A stretch of 64,000 nucleotides of DNA, taken from contig CAVECB010000002.1 in assembly GCA_963614215.1 (NCBI GenBank), positions 1 to 64,000 on the forward strand, written 5' to 3'. Within the stretch, counting starts at the first letter, position 1, and each line of letters starts with the position of its first letter. The stretch is from CAVAWX01 sp963614215. GTDB taxonomy: Bacteria > Actinomycetota > Coriobacteriia > Coriobacteriales > QAMH01. The notes below the pieces were generated by a model. It saw nothing but the letters and a program-made list of their open reading frames with translations. It had not been told where the DNA came from and made no database searches. Shown piece after piece: positions 18,281 through 27,482 of this stretch. The position numbers and the translations under genes are program-made.

Positions 18281-18688
18281 CTACAAAACGTGTTCAGCTC
18301 CTCGGCACAAATCCAGAAAACCGGCAGGTGACACGAGCTTCGGATAGGACGAGAAGTGACGCGTGTTGCCGCTGACAAGAACCGAGCCAGCCGTGACGGC
18401 CAAGTCGAGCACAGGCTGGTCTTTCGGGTCGGGGGACACGAATTGCCCCTGAGGGGAAGCGGAAATGATGCTTGATTGCATGCGCAAAGCGTCAACGAGC
18501 GCAACACACAGATTCGAGTCGAACGAAAACTTCGGGCGGCGCAAAACGGCAATGTACTCGGCAAGCAGATACTCGCTTGCCACCAAATCAAATCCCCCTG
18601 AAAGCGCCATATCCAACACGATCCCCGGCTTCGAGGCTGGTTGCAAGACGCCCGACACCACAACGTTTGTGTCGAGGACGGCTTTCAC
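18281..18688 (-). CDS. PIN-domain toxin (VapC-like, COG1569 type)
   Basis: 135 residues starting at a GTG. The PIN fold is shown by the N-terminal VLDTNVVVSG with its metal-binding aspartate, an acidic residue in LLAEYIAVL, and the SPDPKDQPVLDLAVTAGSVLVSGN region with two aspartates near the C-terminus. Such proteins are ribonucleases that cut tRNA or other RNA. The start overlaps the stop of the upstream antitoxin by four bases, the normal order for a type II toxin-antitoxin pair. Confidence 0.9.
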   Translation of the reverse strand: MKAVLDTNVVVSGVLQPASKPGIVLDMALSGGFDLVASEYLLAEYIAVLRRPKFSFDSNLCVALVDALRMQSSIISASPQGQFVSPDPKDQPVLDLAVTAGSVLVSGNTRHFSSYPKLVSPAGFLDLCRGAEHVL

Positions 18689-18957
18689 ATCCCACTCCGC
18701 ACGGCTTCAACCTCTGCGTCTATTTCTTCAACGGAAAGGGCGTCGAGCCCTCGAGCCGCGGCGTCTTTCCTCAACGCTGCAAGAGCCGCCCTTCCAGCGC
18801 AATCGCGCGCCAAATCGACGACTTCATCTATGTCAAGCGCCGAAACGTTAAAGACAATGTTTTGCGCTCTGCCGTTGTTCGTAATCACGACAGGATTTCG
18901 CATGGAAAGCACCGCCGACGGGCGACGGGAAATATCTGCCACAGTGCACGTGTCCAT
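18685..18957 (-). CDS. Antitoxin (Phd/YefM-like) partner of PIN toxin
   Basis: 90 residues. The N-terminal half (VADISRRPSAVLSMRNPVVITNNGRAQ) has the Phd/YefM DNA-binding pattern: a short helix, then VVITNNGR. The C-terminal half is helical and acidic (EEIDAEVEAV), suited to wrap the toxin. GAGGAG lies before the ATG. It overlaps the toxin gene and is preceded by a palindromic operator, so autoregulation is expected. Confidence 0.85.
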   Translation of the reverse strand: MDTCTVADISRRPSAVLSMRNPVVITNNGRAQNIVFNVSALDIDEVVDLARDCAGRAALAALRKDAAARGLDALSVEEIDAEVEAVRSGM

Positions 18958-18969
18958 ACATGCTCCTCT

Positions 18970-19007
18970 CGTAAAGCTTTACGAATAATAACACATGTAA
19001 TTTTACG
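18970..19007 (-). promoter_or_regulatory. Operator of the PIN toxin-antitoxin operon
   Basis: A perfect 14-bp palindrome, CGTAAAGCTTTACG (18970-18983), sits 12 bp upstream of the antitoxin start. A further CGTAAA half-site occurs at 19002-19007 on the minus strand, with an AT-rich TTATTAT stretch between them that could be a -10. This spacing fits antitoxin autorepression. Confidence 0.6.
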
Positions 19008-19064
19008 TATTCGCATCAGTATCAACTTGCGATGCCTGGTTGACCTTGATTGCGCTTTGCGATT

Positions 19065-20324
19065 CTACCCCTGACTCGACTTCGCGCGGTGGCGGCGGTA
19101 GACGGAAAGCACCAGCACACCGGCGGCCGCGGTCGTGACCGCGAGGATGGCGTAGGTGGGCACGTAGCTGCCGCAGGCCTGCGCGAGAAAGCCCGGGAAA
19201 GTATCGGCCAAAAAACCGCCCGCGGCATATCCCACCTGCATGTTTTTCACCGTGCTCGCCCGCGTGGCCGCGCACGACAGCTCCAGCGACCACACCGAGA
19301 TACCCACCGACCCCACCGCCCCGCCGATGCCAAAGCACACGGCGGCGGCCACGGCCACGGCAGGGCTGCCAAGCGGCGCCAGACAGCAGAGCACGAGCGC
19401 GACGACAAGCATGGAAAAGGCGAAGGCGGTGCCGCGCGGGGTCCCGATGTGGTCGAACAGCTCGCCCGTGCCGAATTTACTCGCCGCCAGCGCGACGCCG
19501 CACACCGACAGCATGAGCGCTGCGAACCCCTCCTCGTAGCCGTTGGTGGTGAAGAGGATGGACATGTAGGCCAGGCCGCCGATGCTGACCATCCCCACGA
19601 ACACCGAGGCCACGACCAGTAGGACATGCGCACGCGGCGAGATGGGGTCTTGCGCAAGTAGGAGGGCGCGGGCGCTGCGGCGGGCGTGCTTGCGGGCAAT
19701 TCTGCTGACGATGCGCTTGCTGCCCTCCTTGCCGCCGTGATGTACTAGCCCGTGCATCTCGTCCGGGCGGTTGCGCAGCAAGACCAGCTGCAGCACGCCG
19801 ACGGCAGCGGCGATGCCGGCCTCGACGAGGAAGGCAAACGACAGCGACACGCTGGCAATGAGCGCGTGGCACACGGCCGGCATGAGCATGCCCGCGATTC
19901 CGCTGCCCAACGTGGCAAAGCCCACCGCCGTACCCACGTGGTCGTGGTACCAGCGCCCCGTGAGCAAGGTCATACCGACGATGCCGCCCAGCCCGTATCC
20001 CAGCCCGCAAAACACGGCGCCCGCGCACAGCCCGGCCAGGGCGTCGGCCAGCCCGTAGAGGGTGAACCCCACGGCGGTGAACAAGCAGGCCACGCCTATG
20101 CCGATGCGGCAGTCCACGCGGTTGTACCACCAGTTCACGCAAAACATCGCGCCCAGCGTGAGCAGGGTGCGCACGCTCAAGACAAGCGACGCGCCGCCAT
20201 CGCCCACGCCCGGCAGCGCGGCCAGATAGGGTTGGTAGACGCCAAACGACGTGCTGGACAGCCCGACGTTGACGAAGATGAAGAGAAAACAGCAGCCGCT
20301 GATGACTCTCTCGTAGTGCTTCAT
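19065..20324 (-). CDS. MFS transporter
   Basis: 419 residues with about 12 hydrophobic segments in two halves, a central basic cytoplasmic loop (SKRIVSRIARKHARRSARAL) and a Gly-rich motif (FCGLGYGLGGIVGMTLLTGRWYHDH). The WYHDHVGTAVG segment is typical of the OFA/monocarboxylate-like MFS carriers. The substrate is unknown. It lies downstream of trpS on the same strand with a 115-bp gap. Confidence 0.85.
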   Translation of the reverse strand: MKHYERVISGCCFLFIFVNVGLSSTSFGVYQPYLAALPGVGDGGASLVLSVRTLLTLGAMFCVNWWYNRVDCRIGIGVACLFTAVGFTLYGLADALAGLCAGAVFCGLGYGLGGIVGMTLLTGRWYHDHVGTAVGFATLGSGIAGMLMPAVCHALIASVSLSFAFLVEAGIAAAVGVLQLVLLRNRPDEMHGLVHHGGKEGSKRIVSRIARKHARRSARALLLAQDPISPRAHVLLVVASVFVGMVSIGGLAYMSILFTTNGYEEGFAALMLSVCGVALAASKFGTGELFDHIGTPRGTAFAFSMLVVALVLCCLAPLGSPAVAVAAAVCFGIGGAVGSVGISVWSLELSCAATRASTVKNMQVGYAAGGFLADTFPGFLAQACGSYVPTYAILAVTTAAAGVLVLSVYRRHRAKSSQG

Positions 20325-20439
20325 GCGACGAGGGGGGCAGACATTTTCGCGCGGCAGACGGCCAAACCGGCCGCACGCCTTAAAGCCCTCCTCCCGTCAC
20401 CTCCTTTTTTCGCAAAACGGCCAGGCCTTCTCGACCAGC

Positions 20440-21489
20440 CTAGTAGACCATGCCCATGGCCTCGCGCACCTCTGCAAGCGTCGCGGCGGCAACCTTGCGG
20501 GCGCGTTCGTTGCCCTCGTGCAAGATGTCGGCCACCATGCCCATGTCGGCGGCCAGCTCGGCACGCCGTGCGCGTATTTCGGCAAAGCGCGTGTTCACGC
20601 TCTCGGTGACGTAGGCTTTGAGCGCCCCTCCCCCGCCGTCGCCTATCTCGGCTGCAATCTCGGCCTCGGTCCTGCCCGTACACAACGCCGCCGTCGTGAG
20701 CAGCGCCGAGACGCCGGGGCGCTTTTGCGGGTCGAAGGTGATGTTGCGATCGGCGTCGGTGGGGCTTTTCTTGATGAGGCGCGCCGTCTCCTCCTCGGTC
20801 ATAGACAGCGCGATACCGTTGCCGTAGCTCTTCGACATCTTGCGTCCGTCCAGACCGGGCACCTCGACCACGTCGGAGAGCACGCCTTCCGGCTCGGGAA
20901 ACACCTGCGCGTAGCGCTCGTTGAAGCGGCGCGCAATTGTACGTGTGATCTCGATGTGGGGCAGCTGGTCTTTGCCCACGGGCACGACATTACCCTTGCA
21001 AAAGAGTATGTCGCAGGCCTGGTGGACGGGATAAGTCAACAGCAGGCCTGTCAGCTGATGGCCGGATGCCTCCTGCTCGGCCTTCACCGTCGGGTTGCGC
21101 TCCAGCTCGGCTTCAGAGACAAGCGAGAGAAACGGCAGCATGAGCTGGTTGAGCTCGGGCACGGCGCTGTGGGTGAAGACCATGGTCTTTGCCGGATCGA
21201 TGCCGCAAGCCAGATAGTCGAGCAGCATGTTTGCCACGTTGTCGGCGATATGCTCGGTCGTGTCGCGGTCGGTGATCACCTGGTAGTCGGCGATGACGAT
21301 GTTGGTCTTGATGCCGGCGTCTTGCAGCGCGACGCGCCGGGCCAGGGTGCCGAAATAGTGTCCGAGGTGCAGGCGCCCTGTGGGTCGGTCGCCCGTGAGC
21401 ATCGTATACTTGTCTGGATGCACCGCGAAATCAGCGCGTATCTCGTCGCTTCTGCGTTTTGCGGCCTCGAAGCTTCCCTCGTTCGGCAT
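20440..21489 (-). CDS. trpS: Tryptophanyl-tRNA synthetase
   Basis: 349 residues of a class I synthetase. The HIGH-equivalent reads GRLHLGHYFGTL, the KMSKS loop reads DGRKMSKSYGN, and SEAELERNPTVK and YPVHQACDILF are TrpRS hallmarks. The ATG at 21489 has GGGAG and GAGGA upstream. It charges tRNA-Trp in the cytoplasm. No T-box leader fits in the 190-bp divergent gap. Confidence 0.97.
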   Translation of the reverse strand: MPNEGSFEAAKRRSDEIRADFAVHPDKYTMLTGDRPTGRLHLGHYFGTLARRVALQDAGIKTNIVIADYQVITDRDTTEHIADNVANMLLDYLACGIDPAKTMVFTHSAVPELNQLMLPFLSLVSEAELERNPTVKAEQEASGHQLTGLLLTYPVHQACDILFCKGNVVPVGKDQLPHIEITRTIARRFNERYAQVFPEPEGVLSDVVEVPGLDGRKMSKSYGNGIALSMTEEETARLIKKSPTDADRNITFDPQKRPGVSALLTTAALCTGRTEAEIAAEIGDGGGGALKAYVTESVNTRFAEIRARRAELAADMGMVADILHEGNERARKVAAATLAEVREAMGMVY

Positions 21490-21679
21490 CGTGTCCTCGC
21501 ACTCCCTTTTTCCATGGTGAACGAAACGGTCTTTTTGCAACCAACGCTAGATACTACCCCAACGCGGGCGCGGCGCACTCGACGATGCGCGTGTGCTCCG
21601 CCTGAAATTCATGTCCGAATCCGGCCGGTTTTCACCCGGCGCGTGGCATAGAATCTCCCCCGCACGAAAGGAGAGGGCG

Positions 21680-22945
21680 ATGGAAGACAAGGCGGCAGAG
21701 TCCGACCGGGCGGCACAAACCGACGGCGAAGCCAAACATGGTGAAGACGCGCAGGCAGCGCCCCCGGCAGCGCCTGCAAAAGACGGCGACAAGCTGGTGA
21801 ACTACCTGACCATGTTCGGGCATTTGTGCTCGGACATCAACCAAGGGGCGCTGTCTGCCGTGCTGCCGTTTTTGGTGGCCTTCAACGGCTACTCGTATTT
21901 CGAGGTCACAATGCTGCTGTTTTTCTCCAACATCGCCTCTGCCGTCATCCAACCTCTCTTCGGCTGGATTGGCGATCGCCGCGCGTGCCCTTGGTTCATG
22001 GCCGTCGGCGTCTTTTTGGCAGGACTTGGCATGTTCGGCATCGGATATCTGGACGATTACGCGCTCGTCTTGGCCTCCTCGCTGGTCTCAGGTGTAGGCA
22101 TCGCGATGTTTCACCCAGAAGGCGGGCGGCTCGCCAACCTCTCGGCGGGCAAGAGCAAGGCCGGCGGCATGAGCATCTTCGCCGTGGGCGGCAGCATCGG
22201 CTTTTTCGTCGGTCCCACCTTGTGCGCCATCTTCCTCACCGCCTTCGGCATGCACGGCACGCTGGTCTTTCTCGTCCCGGCCATCATCTGCCCCGTCGTC
22301 TTGCTCGCTTTCGAGCGCCGTTTCAAGGCTCTGGGGATCGCGGCCCAACATGCAGGCGGCAGCGAGGACATCGCCACGCCACCCGAGCGCTGGGGCCGCT
22401 TCTCGCTGCTCATGGTCGTGCTCTCGCTGCGCTCCATCATCGGCTACGGGCTGGTGGCCTTCGTGCCCCTGTTCGTGATGGGCGTGCTCGGCCACGACGA
22501 GACGACAAGCTCGCTTGTGCTCTCGGCGTTTTCCATCGTGGGCGCGGTGGCCACCTTCCTGTCCGGGCGCGCCTCGGACGCGATAGGCCCGCATCGCTTG
22601 CTCATCGCCTGCCTCGCCTTCACCGTCGTGCTGTTCGCCGCCTTCTCGCAGGCAGGCACCCTGGCCGTAGCCGTCGCGCTCGCGCTCGCACTAGCCGTGA
22701 GCAGCGACCTGTGCCACCCCTCGACCGTTGCATTGGGGATGAGCTACGTGCCACGGCACCTGGGGATGGCATCGGGCATATCCTACGGCGTGACCGTCTG
22801 CGTGGGCGGCGTGGCAGAGCCCTTCCTCGGCATGGCGGGCGACAACGTGGGGCTGCCCGCGGTCATGCTCATCTTGGCGGGCATCACCGTGGCCGCGCTC
22901 GCGTTATCCGTCGTGTGTGCCCGCATCGATAAAACGAGGCCGTAG
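21680..22945 (+). CDS. MFS transporter, fosmidomycin-resistance (Fsr)-like
   Basis: 421 residues; AAAGGAG precedes the ATG at 21680. After a hydrophilic, charged 35-residue leader come about 12 membrane segments. HLCSDINQGALSAVLPFLV, GWIGDRRACPWFMAVG and FHPEGGRLANLSAGKSKAGGMSIFAVGG match the Fsr-type branch of the major facilitator superfamily, often drug or organic-anion exporters. It is divergent from trpS. Confidence 0.85.
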   Translation: MEDKAAESDRAAQTDGEAKHGEDAQAAPPAAPAKDGDKLVNYLTMFGHLCSDINQGALSAVLPFLVAFNGYSYFEVTMLLFFSNIASAVIQPLFGWIGDRRACPWFMAVGVFLAGLGMFGIGYLDDYALVLASSLVSGVGIAMFHPEGGRLANLSAGKSKAGGMSIFAVGGSIGFFVGPTLCAIFLTAFGMHGTLVFLVPAIICPVVLLAFERRFKALGIAAQHAGGSEDIATPPERWGRFSLLMVVLSLRSIIGYGLVAFVPLFVMGVLGHDETTSSLVLSAFSIVGAVATFLSGRASDAIGPHRLLIACLAFTVVLFAAFSQAGTLAVAVALALALAVSSDLCHPSTVALGMSYVPRHLGMASGISYGVTVCVGGVAEPFLGMAGDNVGLPAVMLILAGITVAALALSVVCARIDKTRP

Positions 22946-23074
22946 GGGGCGCCGCCCGAAAACGCGTCGGATGTCCCGCAGGTGAACATCCGCAGCGCCG
23001 CAGTCCGCGCTGCTGCAATCGACGGAGTACACTGCGTGCGGTGAACAGGTATATCGAGACATGGAGGCATGAGG

Positions 23075-23917
23075 GTGAAAACAGGTGTCATCGACACGGG
23101 CGGCGGGTTGCGCGACGTTTTCGGCGCCGGCGTCTTCGACTGGTGCATGGACAATGGCGTGCACTTCGACTACGGCATCGGCATCTCGGCAGGCGCCGCC
23201 AACCTGATCAGCTACGTGGCAGGCCAGCGCGGGCGCAACCTCTCCTTCTACACCGAGTACCCAAAGCGCAAGGAGTACATGAGCTTGGGCAATTTCCTGT
23301 TCAAGCACTCCTACATCGACCTAGCCTATGTCTATGGCACCTTGAGCAACGCCGGCGGCGAAAACCCGCTCGACTTCGACGCGCTGAGCCGCAGCGGCAT
23401 GGAGTGGTACATCCAGGCATGCGACGCGCGGACCGGCCAGGCGAAGTACTTCACCGAAGACGACATCGCCCCCGACAACTACCGCATACTCATGGCCTCG
23501 AGCGCCATTCCCGTGGTCTGCAAGCCGGTCCACATCGATGGAGTGCCCTACTTCGACGGGGCGCTGGGCCAGACCGTGCCCGTGGACAAGGCGCTGGCAG
23601 ATGGCGTAGACAGGCTCGTGCTCGTGCTCTCGAAGCCCTCGACGGAGCGCCGCGATCCCACGCGCGACGAAAAGCTCGCACGGCGCCTGCAGCGCAAGTA
23701 CCCGGCGGCGGCCGAGCAGCTGGCCGCACGGGCAAGCAAGTACAACGCGGGCGTGGAGCGGGCGCTGGAGCTGGAGGCGCAGGGCAAGGTGCTCGTCGTC
23801 GCACCCGACGACACATGCGGGGTCGGCACGTTGACCAAAGATGCCGCCCCGCTCAAAGAGCTCTACGGAAAAGGGTACGCGGCGGCTCCGAAAATCACAG
23901 ACTTCCTAGCCTCCTGA
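23075..23917 (+). CDS. Patatin-like phospholipase
   Basis: 280 residues. The oxyanion-hole motif is DTGGGLRDVFGAG at the N-terminus, the nucleophile elbow is GISAG, and the dyad aspartate is in FDGALG. These give a serine/aspartate lipid acyl hydrolase; there is no signal peptide, so it acts inside the cell. I prefer the GTG at 23075, eight bases after GGAGG; the ATG six bases earlier is too close to that site. It belongs to the short bacterial patatins of the YjjU type. Confidence 0.9.
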   Translation: MKTGVIDTGGGLRDVFGAGVFDWCMDNGVHFDYGIGISAGAANLISYVAGQRGRNLSFYTEYPKRKEYMSLGNFLFKHSYIDLAYVYGTLSNAGGENPLDFDALSRSGMEWYIQACDARTGQAKYFTEDDIAPDNYRILMASSAIPVVCKPVHIDGVPYFDGALGQTVPVDKALADGVDRLVLVLSKPSTERRDPTRDEKLARRLQRKYPAAAEQLAARASKYNAGVERALELEAQGKVLVVAPDDTCGVGTLTKDAAPLKELYGKGYAAAPKITDFLAS

Positions 23918-23956
23918 ACAGGTGTTTCACCAGCCAGGCACGCACGGGGCGGGGCA

Positions 23957-26900
23957 TCAGCCGTTTGCGGAGGCAAGGTCGTAGACGGTTGCCGAGCCGA
24001 GCGTCTGGGCGGTGAAATTGGCGCTCACCCACTCCTCTATCTGGCTTGCCGCATCCGAGCCGCCCATCTGCTGGCCGCCCATGCCGCCCGAGGCGATGTA
24101 GTAGCGCACGAGCCCCTGCTCGACGTAGGACTTGAACTGCTCTAGGGTGGGCGCGGGATCCGAGCCGTTGAAACCGCCGATGGCCATGACGGCAAGGCCG
24201 CTTTCCAGCTGGTATCCCGCTGCGTTCTGCGAGCCGGTCGTGGCCGCCGCCCAGCGGTATCCCGAAGCGTTTTGCTCCATCAGCTCCACGAGCTCGGAGC
24301 TGGTCTGACCGCCGAAGATGCCGCCGCCTTGGCCGCTGCCGCCGGGTGCGCCGCCTTGTCCTTCGGGCACGTCGGGTGCGCCGGGTGCGCCGAACGCGCC
24401 GTTTTGGCTCCCAGATGCGCCGTTTTGGTCGTCCGCGCCGTCTTGAGCGCCTGCGCCGCCCGGCTGCTTTGTGCCGTCGTCTCCCGAAGACGTCTGTCCG
24501 GCGTCGCCGTTGCTAGAAGGAGGCTGCTGGCCGGACAGGGCTTGACCCTGCTGTTGCATGCCGCCCGGCTGCTGCCCACCGGCTGCCTGGCCAGCCGGGG
24601 CTTGATCATCGGGTTTTTGGCCAGAAGCCGCATCGGATGCCTGCCCGTCGGCAGTTTGCGCGCCTGCAGCCGAGGCATCGCCTGCTTCACCATCTTGCCG
24701 AAGGCCGCCTTTTGAAGCGCCGTCAGGCACCTGTCCGCCGCCTTGCCCCTTCTCGGTTTGAAGCTGCCCGTCGCCTTGCACATCGCCTTGTCCGAAAGCA
24801 CCATCCAGGCCTTCCTGCCCATCGCCGCCAGGCCCGCCCTGCTGTCCGCCACCGCCAGGTCCGCCCGCTCCCATAGCGGAAACCGGACCTGCAGAGACGA
24901 TGGAGCCCGTGTGCCCCGTGGAGACGGTCGCCCAAGTCCAAGCAACAGGACCGGCAAACACCGCGACGGTCGCCAGGGCGCAAGCTGTGGCAAAGCAGGT
25001 GCGCAAGGCTCGCCTGCGCGACGGCCGCCCCGTCTTCTTCGTGTGCGCCCGACCCGCCTCGTGCAACTCGTGCGCCCCGCGCGGCTCACGCGACCTGCGC
25101 CATGCGACGATGCGACACGCGAAGGCCAGCGCGCATGCAGCCAGACCGCCCACGAGTATGCCCCAAGCCAGGGCATCAAACGACCCGTTTGCCCGCACGA
25201 GCGCAAACGCCCAAACCACGGATGCCGCCGCAGCCATAAAGACGAGGATCTGCGTCCACATGCGCTCCCGCAGCTCCCAAGCACCACGTGCACACACCGC
25301 CGTCAGCACGGCGATGGCAGGAGCCAAAGCGACCGTGTAGTACTGGTGGAAGATGCCCGCCATCATGCTGAACACGACCCAGGTGACGAGCAGCCATGCG
25401 CCGAAGACCGCGACGAACGCGCCGCGCGTGCGCCGGCGCACGTCGCCTTTCGCAAAAAGGCGTGCGCACACGATCCCCAGCACGATGCCCACGACCGCAA
25501 GCAGTGCAAACCACGAAATCTGGTCGGCGAAGTCGCTGCCGAACAGGCGCAAAAGCCCGGTCTCGCCCCACATGCCGCCGCCTTGGCCGCCGGGCGCGCC
25601 GCCGCCGACCACCGAGCCCGTCTCGTCGCCCGTGAGGCGCCCGAGGCCGTTGTAGGAAAAGGTTAGCTCGAGGAAGGAATCAGTCTGCGAGCCACCGAAA
25701 TAGGGACGTGAGCCGCTGGGCACGAGCACGCCCGCGAGCACCCACCACCCCGCGCCGACGACCATGGCGGCCAGCGCAACGGCCGCATCGGCCAGGCGGC
25801 GGCGGACACGCGCCGGCGAGAACGCGAACATCGCGAGCGCAAAGCCCGGCAGCACGAGAAACGCCTGGAGCTGCTTGGTGAGAAAGGCAAACCCCACGAA
25901 CAGACCCGCGAGGGCAAACCATGCCGTGCGCTGCCTGTTGCCCGGCCTGTCCGCGGGCTTCTCGAGGCCGCGCAGCACGGCCGCGCTGGCCGCCACCAGC
26001 AAGAAAACGAGCAACGCATCCGGGTTGTTGAAACGAAACATCAACGCGGCGACGGGCGTGACGACAAACACGGCGCCGGACGCGATGCCCGCCCAATTGC
26101 CCCAGTAGCGGCGCACGGTCGCATAGAGCAGCCAGGTGGTCGCAACGCCCATAAGCGCCTGGGGCAAGAGGATGGCAAACGAGGACAGCCCCAGCAGGCG
26201 CACAGACAGCGCCATGAGCCAGATGGAGGCCGGCGGCTTGTCCACCGTGATTGCGTTGCCCGCGTCAAGCGAGCCCCAGAAGAAGGCTTCCCAGTCCTGC
26301 GAGCCGGCTTGCGCGGCAGCGCTGTAGAATTCGTTGGCGTAGCCCGAGGCCGTCAAATTCCAGAAGAAGACGGCGAAAGCGGCGGCCATGAGCGCGATGA
26401 AGGCGGCCCAGTCGAGTTTGCCGCGTTTGGGGACGTGCAGCTTTTCTTCGCATGACGCCGTCGCCGCGACGGGCGCAGGAGCGGCAGGTGTCGTAGAAGC
26501 CACAGCCGTCGCCGAAGCCGCGGCAGGCGCGAACGCACGGGCGCCCTCGCGCACTGCCTGTTTCGTTTTCGCGGCGCCATCTCGCACCGGCGCGTCCGTA
26601 CGCTCTGCGCGTTTCAGGCGCCGCATGCCCGCAAGGTCCTTGCGCACGGTGTCGACGATCTTCACCGTCGAGCCGGCGTCTTCTGTCCAGCGCACGGGAA
26701 ACTCGTGCATCGCCAGCCCCGCACGCTCGCCCAAGACGAGCAGCTCCGTGTCGAAAAACCACTCGTCGTCTTGCACCTGCCCCAGCAGCTCGGATGCAGT
26801 GCGCGCGCCGATGGCCTTGAAGCCGCATTGCGCGTCGCGAAATTTCACCCCCAGATAGCCCTGCAGCATACGGTTGTAGCTACGGGAGATGAACTCGCGT

Positions 26901-27379
26901 TTTGCGCAGCGCTGCACCTGCGAGTTTTCGAGCAGACGCGAGCCAAACGAAATGTCGGCGCGCCCCTGCAGAATAGGGTCGAGCAACTCGTCGATTTGCG
27001 CGATATCGGTGGACAGGTCCACGTCCATGTAGGCCCGTGCGCGTGCCCGCGAGGACCCCCACGCCAGCTTGAGTGCCCGCCCGCGCCCCTTTTTTGAGAT
27101 GCGCACCGCGCGCACTTCGTCGGGAAACGATTGCACCAGATGCCGCGCGAGGTCCCAGGTCTTGTCGCTGCTCGCGTTGTCGGCAATCACCACCTGCGCC
27201 GAGACGGGATTCTCGCGGGCCGCAAGCGCGCGCACCTGCTCGACCAGCATGAGAATCGACGAGCCGAGCTCTGCTTGCTCGTTGTAGACGGGCACGACGA
27301 TGTCGGCATCCACCGCGCGGGGTTGCCCCGCAAAGACAACGCCGTCGATGTGCTCTTCCGGGGTTTTCCGCTCCTCCAT
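23957..27379 (-). CDS. Fused GT2 glycosyltransferase and GT39-like membrane mannosyltransferase
   Basis: 1,140 residues. Residues about 1-270 form a GT2 domain like dolichol/polyprenyl-phosphate sugar synthases (DIVVPVYNEQAELGSS, DNASSDKTW, AYMDVDLSTDIAQ, RDAQCGFKAI). An Ala-rich linker leads to a GT-C/GT39 core with about 12 membrane segments, opening with AFFWGSLDAGNAITVDKPP. Then comes a roughly 190-residue Gly/Gln/Asp-rich low-complexity linker and a C-terminal extracellular domain (SGLAVMAIGGFNGSDPAPTLEQF). In Bacillus the two enzymes are separate (YkcC and YkcB); here the lipid-sugar synthase and the enzyme that uses it are one chain. The ATG at 27379 follows AGAGGAAACAGGCG. Confidence 0.88.
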   Translation of the reverse strand: MEERKTPEEHIDGVVFAGQPRAVDADIVVPVYNEQAELGSSILMLVEQVRALAARENPVSAQVVIADNASSDKTWDLARHLVQSFPDEVRAVRISKKGRGRALKLAWGSSRARARAYMDVDLSTDIAQIDELLDPILQGRADISFGSRLLENSQVQRCAKREFISRSYNRMLQGYLGVKFRDAQCGFKAIGARTASELLGQVQDDEWFFDTELLVLGERAGLAMHEFPVRWTEDAGSTVKIVDTVRKDLAGMRRLKRAERTDAPVRDGAAKTKQAVREGARAFAPAAASATAVASTTPAAPAPVAATASCEEKLHVPKRGKLDWAAFIALMAAAFAVFFWNLTASGYANEFYSAAAQAGSQDWEAFFWGSLDAGNAITVDKPPASIWLMALSVRLLGLSSFAILLPQALMGVATTWLLYATVRRYWGNWAGIASGAVFVVTPVAALMFRFNNPDALLVFLLVAASAAVLRGLEKPADRPGNRQRTAWFALAGLFVGFAFLTKQLQAFLVLPGFALAMFAFSPARVRRRLADAAVALAAMVVGAGWWVLAGVLVPSGSRPYFGGSQTDSFLELTFSYNGLGRLTGDETGSVVGGGAPGGQGGGMWGETGLLRLFGSDFADQISWFALLAVVGIVLGIVCARLFAKGDVRRRTRGAFVAVFGAWLLVTWVVFSMMAGIFHQYYTVALAPAIAVLTAVCARGAWELRERMWTQILVFMAAAASVVWAFALVRANGSFDALAWGILVGGLAACALAFACRIVAWRRSREPRGAHELHEAGRAHTKKTGRPSRRRALRTCFATACALATVAVFAGPVAWTWATVSTGHTGSIVSAGPVSAMGAGGPGGGGQQGGPGGDGQEGLDGAFGQGDVQGDGQLQTEKGQGGGQVPDGASKGGLRQDGEAGDASAAGAQTADGQASDAASGQKPDDQAPAGQAAGGQQPGGMQQQGQALSGQQPPSSNGDAGQTSSGDDGTKQPGGAGAQDGADDQNGASGSQNGAFGAPGAPDVPEGQGGAPGGSGQGGGIFGGQTSSELVELMEQNASGYRWAAATTGSQNAAGYQLESGLAVMAIGGFNGSDPAPTLEQFKSYVEQGLVRYYIASGGMGGQQMGGSDAASQIEEWVSANFTAQTLGSATVYDLASANG

Positions 27380-27482
27380 CGCCTGTTTCCTCTCGCGTGG
27401 CACGTCTGCTGTTTCGTGCCTTGCATCATGGGCGACGCGCCTGAACGGGCGCTGAAAGAGGGCGGGCAGATTCAGACAGGTT

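Noticed and set aside
21490..21679. T-box leader for trpS
   Set aside because: The gap is only 190 bp and shared with a divergent promoter; I find no T-box sequence or terminator pair.
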